From NCBI RefSeq assembly GCF_000024865.1, contig NC_013595.1, forward strand, positions 1,674,001 through 1,738,000: a stretch of 64,000 nucleotides of DNA, in the 5' to 3' direction. Positions 39,005 to 46,751 of the stretch are shown piece by piece (the stretch's first letter is position 1; every line of letters begins with the position of its first letter). Made by a program: the position numbers and the translations under genes. Under the pieces are notes generated by a model, which was given only the letters and a program-made list of their open reading frames with translations, had not been told where the DNA came from and did not search any database. The DNA comes from Streptosporangium roseum DSM 43021 (GTDB lineage: Bacteria; Actinomycetota; Actinomycetes; Streptosporangiales; Streptosporangiaceae).

Positions 39005-41145
39005 CGGCTCTCCACGGGGTGCGGTCGGGAGTTCGGCGTGAAGATCGAAAGCAGGATGCTGAGGAGCAGCCGGCCGCTGCTCTGCGGATCCCTGCGGCGG
39101 TTCACGTAGCGCTCGAACTCGCTTCTGAACGGTCCGTGCTCATGGTCCGGAAGGCTGGCGGCCAGGGCCTCGGCCAGCGGGCGCAGGCGCTCCTCCGGCG
39201 ACGGACTGAGAACGCTCATGGCATGCAGGACGTCGTAAAGGGCTTCGAAGGCGGCGGCGCGGGCCGGCCGGTTGACGATGGCGGTGCTCCAGATCTTCGC
39301 GAACGGTCCCAGGAGCGTGCCGGGCATCAGCAGGTGGCGGGCGGCGGCCGGATGCCCCGTCGTCCCGTCCCTGATCGAGAGTACGGCGAGGGCCACGTTC
39401 AGCGTGCGCAGCAGCTGGGGGCTGCCGGGACGCGGATGCTGTCTCAGCCGCATCTCCAGGTCGTCCAGCACCACCCTGGCATCGCGGGCCGCGCCCGACA
39501 CGAGCGTGGCGTAGAGCCGGGCCACCGCCTCCCGCCCCTCGTAGGGCGGCCCGTTCTCCATGAGGTGCCACAGCTGGCTCAGGGCCTCGGCGGGGTAACG
39601 TACCCCGAGCTCCCCGCAGAAGGCCTCGGCGGCCGCCAGCCTGCGCAGGGCGATCCCGCTCCGGGACCACCGGATCGCCGTGCGCAGGGCCAGGGGCGCG
39701 GTCGTGTCCTCCACGCACATGCACCACAGGACGTAGATGGCCGTGTCCCAGGAGCGCGGGCCGTACTCGCCGGCCGACCAGGGCTGCAGGAACACCTCGC
39801 GTACGGCGTCGAAGGAGTCGTGCCCGCACAGCAGCGCCAGCCCGGCCGCGATCTGGAGGCGCGTCTCGGGCCCCGAGGCCTGGACGGTCTCCAGCAGCCA
39901 GGCGAAGACCGGGGCCCAGAAGCGGTCGTCGAACTGCGCGCACAGCTCGGCGGCGACGTGCCTGCGGTGGCCGTACTCCCGGAAGACCAGGCAGCGCCGC
40001 GGCGGGCCGGGGATGTCGACGTCCATCTCGGTCACCAGATACTCGATCTTGATGAGCGAGTCGCCGTCGCGCCGCGGGCGACGGGCGGCGAGGACGCCGG
40101 CGCGGACGGCCGGCGCCTCCGGCTCCTCGGCGACGGGGGCCGTCCGTTCCCTGAGCCGGGCCAGATGGGCCTCGAAACGGCGCTCGGGCATGCCGACCAT
40201 GAAGAGCAGCGCGGTGACCTCCAGGATCTCGTCGTCGGTCCGCCTGCCGTCCTCGAACCAGGCCACCACCCGGCCGGTCAGGTCAAGGCCGCCGCGCGCC
40301 TCCTCCAGGGACGTGCCCCCCGCCAGCTGTACGGCGAACCGCACCACGTCGCCGAGGTCGTGGGCGGAGGTGATCTCCTGTGTGGCGGCGGTGACCCGCG
40401 CGGGGTCGACGCCGTGCGCGAGAAGGACGTCCCGGTGAGCGGGCTGGCTCCAGCCGATGTGCGGTATGGCCCCGGACCGCGTGTCGGTGAGGGGCGTCAC
40501 GACCGTGAGGACCAGGTAGGCCCCCGCCTCCTGCACCCGCCGCGCGATCTCGCCCAGCGTGAAGTCCGCCAGTTCGGTCTGCTCGCCGGAGCTCACCAGC
40601 CCGCAGGCCAGGTAGCCGGCGCCCTCGGTGTAGTCGCGTTCGGCGAGCCAGCCGAGCGGATCCGCCGGTGACAGCGTCACCAGCGGGCCGCCGGCGACCG
40701 TGTGGAGCAGGTTGATGGCGGAGGTGCGCTTGCCCAGGCCCGCGGCGCCGTACAGCGCGACCACGTGGTTGCCGCGCAGCTCGGACAGGGCGTGCGCGTG
40801 CGGTGCCGGTGGCGCGTAGCGGTGCACGGCGGAGTCGATGTCGGCGGGTGAGACCTTGCCCGAGGCGCGGCGGCTCTGCGTCCGGGCGCCGTCACCGGAG
40901 ATCCCGACGGTGCCGCCGTGGGTGTGGACGCTTCCCAGGAAGGTCTGGAACACCGTCTGGTCGATCCGGCCCTCCGGCGCCGGACGGGCGGCCCCGCCTC
41001 CGGCCCCGCCGTCCGGTTCTCCGTCCTCCGGGCCGGCGCCGGGCGCTCCTCCGTCCGGCGGGGCGTCGGAGGCGGGCGCTCCGCTGTCGGCTGCTCTGTC
41101 GTCCGGCCCCTCGTCTTCGGGGGCGGATGGATCCGGTGTGCTCAA
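39001..41145 (-). CDS. P-loop NTPase of a conflict-system type, with N-terminal GTVHTxGG motif
   Basis: 714 residues from TTG 41145, which has GAGGATGTC just before it; the frame is open further upstream but overlaps the cyclase gene. N-terminus acidic and Pro-rich, then TFLGSVHTHGGTVGISGDG (~70), also found at the end of the upstream cyclase. The NTPase starts near 130: P-loop VVALYGAAGLGKRTSAINLL, a Walker-B-like YLVLTVVTPLTD, then a helical alpha-solenoid-like region to the end with few motifs. No effector domain was recognised. It resembles STAND-like regulators of actinobacterial conflict systems. The stop overlaps the next start by 4 bp. Confidence 0.75.
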   Translation of the reverse strand: MSTPDPSAPEDEGPDDRAADSGAPASDAPPDGGAPGAGPEDGEPDGGAGGGAARPAPEGRIDQTVFQTFLGSVHTHGGTVGISGDGARTQSRRASGKVSPADIDSAVHRYAPPAPHAHALSELRGNHVVALYGAAGLGKRTSAINLLHTVAGGPLVTLSPADPLGWLAERDYTEGAGYLACGLVSSGEQTELADFTLGEIARRVQEAGAYLVLTVVTPLTDTRSGAIPHIGWSQPAHRDVLLAHGVDPARVTAATQEITSAHDLGDVVRFAVQLAGGTSLEEARGGLDLTGRVVAWFEDGRRTDDEILEVTALLFMVGMPERRFEAHLARLRERTAPVAEEPEAPAVRAGVLAARRPRRDGDSLIKIEYLVTEMDVDIPGPPRRCLVFREYGHRRHVAAELCAQFDDRFWAPVFAWLLETVQASGPETRLQIAAGLALLCGHDSFDAVREVFLQPWSAGEYGPRSWDTAIYVLWCMCVEDTTAPLALRTAIRWSRSGIALRRLAAAEAFCGELGVRYPAEALSQLWHLMENGPPYEGREAVARLYATLVSGAARDARVVLDDLEMRLRQHPRPGSPQLLRTLNVALAVLSIRDGTTGHPAAARHLLMPGTLLGPFAKIWSTAIVNRPARAAAFEALYDVLHAMSVLSPSPEERLRPLAEALAASLPDHEHGPFRSEFERYVNRRRDPQSSGRLLLSILLSIFTPNSRPHPVESR

Positions 41146-41216
41146 GACATCCTCAGGCTGTCCGGGGCGGACATGTTCGTCGTTCTCAGGGACATTCCTG
41201 GGAACGGTGGAGAAAG

Positions 41217-41960
41217 TCAGCCGTTCGAGATTCCGATGGTGCCGCCCTGGGTGTGGACGGTGCCGTAGAACGTGTTGACGACGACCGGGGACGCCTGGGC
41301 CTCCTCGTGAGGCCGCGCGGCGGCCTGTCCCGGCGGGCCGCCGTGTCCCCGGGAGCCGCGTTCCGGGGAGCCATGAGGGGAGAGGCCGCCGCGGGGAACG
41401 TGGATCCATGCCCGCGCGGTGAGCTCCTTGACCTGGACGGTCACCTCGTGGAAGTCGTCGTCGCGCCAGGTGGTGAGACGGCCGGCGATGGTGCCGCGGT
41501 AGATCTCGTCGGAGACGATGAGCGCGAGGTCGGCCGGCTCGGCGGCGGCGATCGCCTCGCGGAGCGGGGCGCAGTCCACCATCCTGCCGACGGCGACCGC
41601 CGCCGCTCCGGCGATGCCGTTGTCGGCCGGGCTGATCACACCGACGTGGATGGCGACGCGCAGCCTTATCCGGGTGGACGGCAGGACCCCCGCGTTGTGG
41701 TGGCCGAGCGCGCTGTCGAGCTGGCGCACGAAGTCGTCCACGACCCTCTGCTCGGGTTCGCGGCCGGGGAGGATGGCGAACTCGCCGTCACCGGAGCTCT
41801 GGGTGAACCACTTCTTCCTGTTCAGCCCGGCGTTTTCGGCGGCCTCGTCCAGCAGGTGGATGAAGTTCCGCTGAGCGGCGCGCTGGTCCCGGTCGTCACG
41901 CGTCCCGTAACTGACGATGTCGGTCTTGATAAGCAGCCGACGTCTGTGGTTTTTCGACAA
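41217..41960 (-). CDS. Class III nucleotidyl cyclase-like protein
   Basis: 247 residues from TTG 41960, with AGGAGGGG upstream. Cyclase core: KTDIVSYG (first metal Asp), FTQSSGDGEFAILPG (second metal Asp), VAIHVGVI, and AAAVAVGRMVDC, where the usual Asn of the VNxAxR motif is not seen but the Arg is kept. The C-terminal tail, after a Pro/Gly linker, ends NTFYGTVHTQGGTIGISNG. It would make a cyclic nucleotide, or bind one if degenerate. Its neighbours are a Crp/Fnr protein upstream (118 bp) and the NTPase downstream (71 bp). Similar to the cyclase of Pycsar systems; base specificity cannot be read. Confidence 0.75.
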   Translation of the reverse strand: MSKNHRRRLLIKTDIVSYGTRDDRDQRAAQRNFIHLLDEAAENAGLNRKKWFTQSSGDGEFAILPGREPEQRVVDDFVRQLDSALGHHNAGVLPSTRIRLRVAIHVGVISPADNGIAGAAAVAVGRMVDCAPLREAIAAAEPADLALIVSDEIYRGTIAGRLTTWRDDDFHEVTVQVKELTARAWIHVPRGGLSPHGSPERGSRGHGGPPGQAAARPHEEAQASPVVVNTFYGTVHTQGGTIGISNG

Positions 41961-42078
41961 ATCGGATGCCCCTCCTGAGGGGAATCATGGAGTTGAAGGG
42001 AGTAGTTTGCCATATTCGATGGTGGAAGAAACCGTTCTCGTACGGAATTGTGGGTCACCATCGGATGCCGCTTGCGGT

Positions 42079-42825
42079 TCAGCCCTCAGGGTGTTTTTGA
42101 CGCATATCTTCATATTTGCGAAGTGCGTCAAGGTTGAGAACGGTCACTCCCCGGTATCCTCCGCGGATCAGCCCCTGTGCCTTCAGCCGGGCCACCGCCT
42201 TGCCGATCGCGTCCGGGCCGGCGGCTATGAGCCGTCCCAGCTCGGCCTGGGACATGGGGACCCCCAGCAGGTGGCCGTCCCGGTCGCGGGAGCCGTGACG
42301 GTCGACCAGCTCCACCAGCACCCGGGCGAGGCGCTCGGCCACGGTGCCCTCGGCGAGGTCCAGCCGGCGGCGGTTGGCCCAGTCGAGCCGCTGGGCCACC
42401 ATCCGGGCGATCGCGCGTCCGGCGGAGGGGTGGCGGTCCATGAAGGCGGCGAACCGCTCCTCCGAGAGGACGTGAACCAGGCTGTAGGAGCAGACGGTGA
42501 CGGTGGCCGTACGGGGTTCGTCGCGCAGCGCCGCGAGTTCGCCGACGAGCTCGCCGGAGAGGCGGATGCCGAGCAGCGCCTCGGTGCCGGACTCCGAGGC
42601 CAGGGTGACCTTCGCGCATGCCGGCCGGTCCGGGCCGGCCGCCTCGAGGAGATAGACCCGGCGGTCGCCGCGCTCCCCCTGGCGGATCAGGACCGTGTCC
42701 GGAGCGCACCGCCGTACGGTGCCGAGAGCGAGGAGCGCCTTGCCGGCCGCGGCGTCCAGGTCCGTCATCAGCGTGTTCGGCGCCCAGTGCCCGGGAGCGT
42801 GGCCTGTGGACGCGCTCTGGTGCAC
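42079..42825 (-). CDS. Crp/Fnr-family regulator with intact cyclic-nucleotide pocket
   Basis: 248 residues from GTG 42825, which has GGGAGGAGG a few bases upstream; an ATG at 42858 in frame lacks a site. The N-terminal cNMP-binding domain carries the phosphate-binding cassette GELVGELAALRDEPRTATV, with the Glu and Arg that contact cyclic nucleotide. The C-terminal helix-turn-helix is MSQAELGRLIAAGPDAIGKA. It lies between the PycTM-like gene and the cyclase, so it may sense the cyclase product and control the locus. Cytosolic DNA-binding protein. Confidence 0.88.
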   Translation of the reverse strand: MHQSASTGHAPGHWAPNTLMTDLDAAAGKALLALGTVRRCAPDTVLIRQGERGDRRVYLLEAAGPDRPACAKVTLASESGTEALLGIRLSGELVGELAALRDEPRTATVTVCSYSLVHVLSEERFAAFMDRHPSAGRAIARMVAQRLDWANRRRLDLAEGTVAERLARVLVELVDRHGSRDRDGHLLGVPMSQAELGRLIAAGPDAIGKAVARLKAQGLIRGGYRGVTVLNLDALRKYEDMRQKHPEG

Positions 42826-42983
42826 GCGACCTCCTCCCGGGAGTTCCTGTCGAGTCATGCCGCAGGGGGAATCTAGCGGTGGACGCGCCCCGGCGGAAGC
42901 CGGGCGGGTGCCGGAGGGAGAGCGGGCTCCCCGTCGCCGGTACGGGACAGGGGGCCCGGGGTCACCGGTGCGGGGGGTGCGGG

Positions 42984-43053
42984 CTCACCGGTATGGGCTC
43001 ACCGGTATGGGCTCACTGGTATGGGCTCACCGGTATGGGCTCACTGGTACTGG
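42984..43053. repeat. 14-bp tandem repeats at the end of the PycTM-like gene
   Basis: CTCACCGGTATGGG starts at 42984, 42998 and 43026, with CTCACTGGTATGGG at 43012 and a decayed copy at 43040; the array runs into the last codons of the gene. A related GTCACCGGTGCGGG lies just before it. Confidence 0.8.
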
Positions 43054-43547
43054 GAGAGGATCCCGGCGGCGGCGACCAGCCCCGCGCCCGCCGTCGCCGT
43101 GTAGAAGGACTGCTGAACGCGCCGGTGTTTCACCCAGGCGATCCGGCTCATGTTCACTATCTGGCGGCACAGGTTCGGCAGCGGATCGGTCCTGCTCAGC
43201 TCGTTCACCAGATCTCCCGGCTGCCAGTGCTGCAGATGGCCGAAGTAGATGAAGTTCCTCTCGGCCTCCGCTTTCACGTATCCGGTCCGTATCCGGGGCG
43301 CGACCACGGATATCGACATGAGGACGGAGAGCGCGAGGGCGGCCACTCCCAGCCAGAAGGGAACGGCCGTCCACCATTCGTGCAGATTGGAGAACCTCCG
43401 TCCCGCTCCGGAAAGGCCGAGGATGGTGGCGAGCACTATCGATTCCATCGTCAGGGCGAAAGACGCCTTGCTGTCGACTTTTCCGGTCCAGTCACTGAGG
43501 GACTGGTGAATCTTCCAGGCGTTCTCTACGGGATCGTGTTTGGCCAT
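43041..43547 (-). CDS. Pycsar-effector-like membrane protein (DUF5706, PycTM type)
   Basis: 168 residues from ATG 43547, with AGGAGGGG about 10 bp upstream. The N-terminal WTGKVDSKASFALTMESIVL is the DTKAS-type signature of DUF5706 proteins. Three hydrophobic segments follow: SFALTMESIVLATILGLSG, WWTAVPFWLGVAALALSVLM and, at the end, FYTATAGAGLVAAAGIL. Between them is a soluble part with NFIYFGHLQHWQPGDL and a QIVNMSRIAWVKHRRVQQSF helix. In Pycsar systems such proteins damage the inner membrane when cyclic CMP/UMP is made. First gene of the minus-strand set; the cyclase is two genes downstream. Confidence 0.8.
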   Translation of the reverse strand: MAKHDPVENAWKIHQSLSDWTGKVDSKASFALTMESIVLATILGLSGAGRRFSNLHEWWTAVPFWLGVAALALSVLMSISVVAPRIRTGYVKAEAERNFIYFGHLQHWQPGDLVNELSRTDPLPNLCRQIVNMSRIAWVKHRRVQQSFYTATAGAGLVAAAGILSQYQ

Positions 43548-43671
43548 GCTCTCCGCGCCCCTCCTGAATGTGCACGACGGAGTTCTGATCTTCGATCCCG
43601 CGGCCCGTGTGTTCAAGCGGTGGGAGCCCGTTCCCGTGGCCGCCCCGCATCGATATGGCCGCGTTCCGGAG

Positions 43672-43801
43672 GGACGAGGCGCGGAGAGAGGCGCGGAGAA
43701 GGGGGAGGCAAGGAGGGGCAGGAGGGGAGGAGGGGAGGAGGGAAGGAGGGGCAGGAGGGGAGGAGGGCAGGCGGGGCAGGCGGGGAGGGCGGGCGCGGCG
43801 C
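43672..43801. repeat. Polypurine G-rich tract
   Basis: About 130 bp of almost only G and A with scattered C (repeated GGAGG, GGGGCAGG, GGGAGG units). No gene. It separates the PycTM-like gene start from the DUF523 gene end. Four-stranded G structures are possible on the plus strand. Confidence 0.75.
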
Positions 43802-43814
43802 CGGGGCCGGAGGC

Positions 43815-44780
43815 CTAAACGGGGACGTGGTTGCGGAGGCGGAGCTCCTCCGGATACGGCGAGAAGTACGTCTGGTCCCGGAGATACTCCGCGGACTCGC
43901 CCCGCGCGTGGTGCCGGAGCAGGGTGACCGGGACGCTGAGCGCCACCTGGCCGGCCTGGTAGGAGGCGATGACCTCGGCCAGATCGGCCCGCTGGGTCCG
44001 GTCCAGCGACTCGCTCACCATGCCCATGCAGTGCTGGAGCACGTTGACGTGGCGGCCGATGCCGGCCTTCCTGGCGAAGGCCCCGCCGAACACGTGGACG
44101 TAGTCGGCGCCCAGCTCCTCGCGGGCGCGCAGGCCCGCCCGGGCCACCACCCGGCCGGCCTCGCGGTAGAGGGCGGGGTCGTGGGCCAGCATCTGCATCT
44201 TGTGCCGGGAGTGGAAGGCGACCAGGTCGCGTGCGTGCCAGTCGCTCTCCATCAGCGCGCGCAGCCGGGCGTGCGCGAAGATCCGCTCCACGAAGGTCTC
44301 GCGGAGCAGCGCGTCGTTCAGCCGTCCCTCGTCCTCCACCGGCAGCAGCGGGTGCGCGTCGAGGATCCGGCCCGCGAACACGCCCCTGCCCCTGCGGTCC
44401 ACAGCCATGTCGCCCGCGTAGACCGGGATGCCGTGGATCCCGCAGCTGGGGCTCCTGGACTTGAAGACGTAGCCGTCCACGTCGAGGGTGCGCGCCCGCC
44501 CGGCGGCCAGGGAGGTCATCTCGCCGGTGAGGTCCACCCCGGTCTTCCTGGTGACCAGCCGCGGTCCTTCCGGAGAGCGTTCGAGGCGGAGGGTCTCGCG
44601 CGGGGTGCCGAGGCCGATCTCCATCTCCGGGCAGATGCGCACCCAGTCGACGTAGGGGTCCAGCTCCCCGCTGAGGAACCTGTCGCGGCTGTGGCCGCCG
44701 TTGAAGCGCACCGGCTCGCCCATCAGGCAGCTCGACACGGCGACCCTGGGCCGGACGTGGCCGCCGGCCTGGCCGCTCAT
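43815..44780 (-). CDS. DUF523-DUF1722 protein (TudS/YbgA fusion)
   Basis: 321 residues from ATG 44780, overlapping the sigma-factor stop by 4 bp. DUF523 half: VAVSSCLMGEPVRFNGG and FKSRSPSCGIHG, with the Cys residues that bind an iron-sulfur cluster in the thiouracil desulfidase TudS. DUF1722 half: FVERIFAHARLRALMESDW, AFHSRHKMQMLAHDP. In E. coli ybgA precedes the photolyase gene; here the photolyase is three genes away, consistent with a role in the light/UV response. Exact reaction in this fusion unknown. Confidence 0.88.
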   Translation of the reverse strand: MSGQAGGHVRPRVAVSSCLMGEPVRFNGGHSRDRFLSGELDPYVDWVRICPEMEIGLGTPRETLRLERSPEGPRLVTRKTGVDLTGEMTSLAAGRARTLDVDGYVFKSRSPSCGIHGIPVYAGDMAVDRRGRGVFAGRILDAHPLLPVEDEGRLNDALLRETFVERIFAHARLRALMESDWHARDLVAFHSRHKMQMLAHDPALYREAGRVVARAGLRAREELGADYVHVFGGAFARKAGIGRHVNVLQHCMGMVSESLDRTQRADLAEVIASYQAGQVALSVPVTLLRHHARGESAEYLRDQTYFSPYPEELRLRNHVPV

Positions 44781-45301
44781 GCCGCGACCGGGGTGAGGAT
44801 GTCCGACAGGCGGCGCAGGCCGCGGGCCGTACGGGCCTTGACGGTGCCCAGCGGCACGCTCAGCTTCTCGGCGATCTCCCGCTGGGTCAGCTCGCCGTAG
44901 TAGGCCAGCTCGATGGCCTGGCGCTGGGGGGCGGGGAGCTCCGCCAGCGCCCGCTGGACCTGGTCGCGCTCGGCCAGGCCGTCTCCGTGGGTCCGGCCGT
45001 CCGCGCCGGCCGGATCGGCCACCACGTCCAGCGGCACCGTCTGCGGCGTGCGCGCCCGCAGGTGGTCCACCGCCCGGTTGTGCGCGATGCCGATCAGCCA
45101 CGCCGGGAGGCTGCGCGCCGGGTCGAAGCGGTGCCGGGAACGCCACACCTCGGCGAACACGACCTGCTGCAGGTCCTCGATCTCCTGCGGGGGGACGAAC
45201 CGCCGCAGGTAGGAGCGGACCAGAGATCCATGGGCGTGGAAACAGTCGGCCAGCGCCGCGTCGTCGCCGCCGGCGAGCCGGATGTTCAGGTTGTCTTCCA
45301 T
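44777..45301 (-). CDS. ECF sigma factor (LitS-like)
   Basis: 174 residues from ATG 45301, GGGGAGCC upstream. Sigma region 2 (LRRFVPPQEIEDLQQVVFAE, WRSRHRFDPARSLPAWLIGI, RAVDHLRAR) and region 4 (LPAPQRQAIELAYYGELTQREIA, VPLGTVKARTARGLRRL). No anti-sigma gene is adjacent. Its place between a LitR-like regulator and a photolyase-linked gene fits LitS, which drives light-inducible genes in Streptomyces. It is coupled to the DUF523 gene. Recognised from context; the name is inferred. Confidence 0.88.
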   Translation of the reverse strand: MEDNLNIRLAGGDDAALADCFHAHGSLVRSYLRRFVPPQEIEDLQQVVFAEVWRSRHRFDPARSLPAWLIGIAHNRAVDHLRARTPQTVPLDVVADPAGADGRTHGDGLAERDQVQRALAELPAPQRQAIELAYYGELTQREIAEKLSVPLGTVKARTARGLRRLSDILTPVAA

Positions 45302-45433
45302 GGTGGCTCCCCTTGCCGAGAAAACCTATTCAAAACTTATTCATACTCGCCCGCCCTGTTGATCGCAACTCTGGGTATGGGCCCGTGGTGTCCGAGAGGG
45401 TGGGGCGGCCGGCGGCCGGCGGGCGGGGATGGG

Positions 45434-45547
45434 GATGCGGTGCGGCTGTGTGGGTCGGCGTGTCCGCGAGATCCGATGCGGCTGGGGGCGTGTCCGCGAG
45501 ATCCGGTGCGGCTGTGGTGGGGGAGGCGTGTCCGCGAGATTTGCTGG
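45434..45547. repeat. Tandem ~30-bp repeats between LitR-like and sigma genes
   Basis: The core GGCGTGTCCGCGAGAT occurs at about 45457, 45488 and 45525, followed by CCG(A/G)TGCGGCTG in the first two copies; a part-copy precedes at 45434. It lies in the 256-bp gap that must contain the sigma-factor promoter. Confidence 0.75.
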
Positions 45548-45557
45548 CGCGGAGGGG

Positions 45558-46613
45558 TCAGTGCAGCGCGGCGCTGATCCGGGTGAGGGCGTCACGGAAG
45601 GAGGTGACGTGCGGAACCGACGGCGGGAGCCCCTCCCACCAGCCGCCGCCGCCGGCGATGACGCGGCTCGCCGGGCGCAGCAGGGGCAGCGAGGCCAGCG
45701 GTGCGGGGTCGCCGGTCGCGGAGATCTGGGACCAGACGAAGACCGCCGCCGGGCCGAGGCGGCGCATCGCGTCGGCCAGGGCCGGATAGGGGGTCCGCGC
45801 GCCGAGCACCCGCGTCTCCACGTGGTGGTCGGTGGTCAGCACGGCGGCGAGGGCGTAGACCGGCAGGCTGTGCTGCTCGTCCTCGGCGCAGGCCAGCAGC
45901 ACCGGCCGCTCGTTGACCGGACGGGCCGGGCGCTCGACGAGCCGGGTCAGGGCGGCCAGCACCCGGTCGGAGAACAGGTGCTCGACCTCGATGCTCGCGC
46001 CGGTCTCGGCCTGGCGCCGGCAGATCGTCTCGAAAACCGGAAGCACCAGATTTTCCCAGGTCCACATGACCCCGTGCCTGGCCAGCGCCGCGCCGATCCA
46101 GTCGGCCACGGCCTGGCTGTCCAGCGCGACCGCCGCCCGCGCCAGCATCGCCGCAGTCGGGATCTCCGGCCGCGTCTCGGCAGGGGCGGGCGGGAACGTC
46201 TCCCGGCCGGGATCCGGCGGGAAGGGCGGGAGCGCGTGCCGGTCCGTACGGCCGGGCGGGACGGGCATCGGCCCGCCACCCGCACGTTCCGCCACCCGGT
46301 CCGTGCGGCCGGGCGGGACGGACGCCGGCGCGCCGGCGCGCCCCTCCACGGGGACGACCGCGGCCCGCAGGACCTCCCGCGCCGCGTCGGCGGCCGGCAT
46401 CCCGGCCCTGATCAGCCGGTTCATCTCCTCAAGCCGCCGCAGGTCGCCCGCGTCGTAGCGGCGGTGCCCGCCCGGGCTGCGGCGGCTCGGCCCGATCCCG
46501 TAGCGCAGGTTCCAGGTGCGCAGGGTGGGGGCGGGCACGCCGAGCCGCCGGGCGACGGCCCCTATGCCGTAACCCGGCTCCTCCTCTGCGGTCACCTGAC
46601 CCCGCTCGTCCAT
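45558..46613 (-). CDS. MerR-type regulator with cobalamin-binding domain (LitR-like)
   Basis: 351 residues from ATG 46613; the frame is open far upstream but that part is antisense to the photolyase. N-terminal MerR helix-turn-helix (YGIGAVARRLGVPAPTLRTW, RRSPGGHRRYDAGD). After a Pro-rich linker, a helix bundle with IEVEHLFSDRVLAAL (the Glu-His that caps cobalamin in CarH/LitR) and a B12-binding Rossmann part (VLLACAEDEQHSLPVYALA, AVFVWSQISATG). Such proteins repress in the dark with adenosyl-B12 and are released by light. Divergent from the photolyase across a region with nested inverted repeats. Confidence 0.87.
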   Translation of the reverse strand: MDERGQVTAEEEPGYGIGAVARRLGVPAPTLRTWNLRYGIGPSRRSPGGHRRYDAGDLRRLEEMNRLIRAGMPAADAAREVLRAAVVPVEGRAGAPASVPPGRTDRVAERAGGGPMPVPPGRTDRHALPPFPPDPGRETFPPAPAETRPEIPTAAMLARAAVALDSQAVADWIGAALARHGVMWTWENLVLPVFETICRRQAETGASIEVEHLFSDRVLAALTRLVERPARPVNERPVLLACAEDEQHSLPVYALAAVLTTDHHVETRVLGARTPYPALADAMRRLGPAAVFVWSQISATGDPAPLASLPLLRPASRVIAGGGGWWEGLPPSVPHVTSFRDALTRISAALH

Positions 46614-46663
46614 CCTCGGCTCACCCCATGCCCACGATCGCCCTACCAGCCTGCCAGGCAGTA

Positions 46664-46748
46664 CGGGTGGTTCCTCCCTCTGAACCCTTCTTTCGGGCGG
46701 CGGGTGCCGGCGGATGCAACCGCCGGCGCCGCGATCTCGAACCACCCG
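46664..46748. promoter_or_regulatory. Nested inverted repeats in the LitR/photolyase divergent region
   Basis: An outer pair CGGGTGGTTC (46664-46673) and GAACCACCCG (46739-46748) is a perfect 10-bp inverted repeat. It encloses an inner perfect 8-bp pair GCCGGCGG (46706-46713) / CCGCCGGC (46720-46727). The outer right arm ends 4 bp before the photolyase start, so a protein bound here would block it. Candidate LitR operator. Confidence 0.55.
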
Positions 46749-46751
46749 GTG

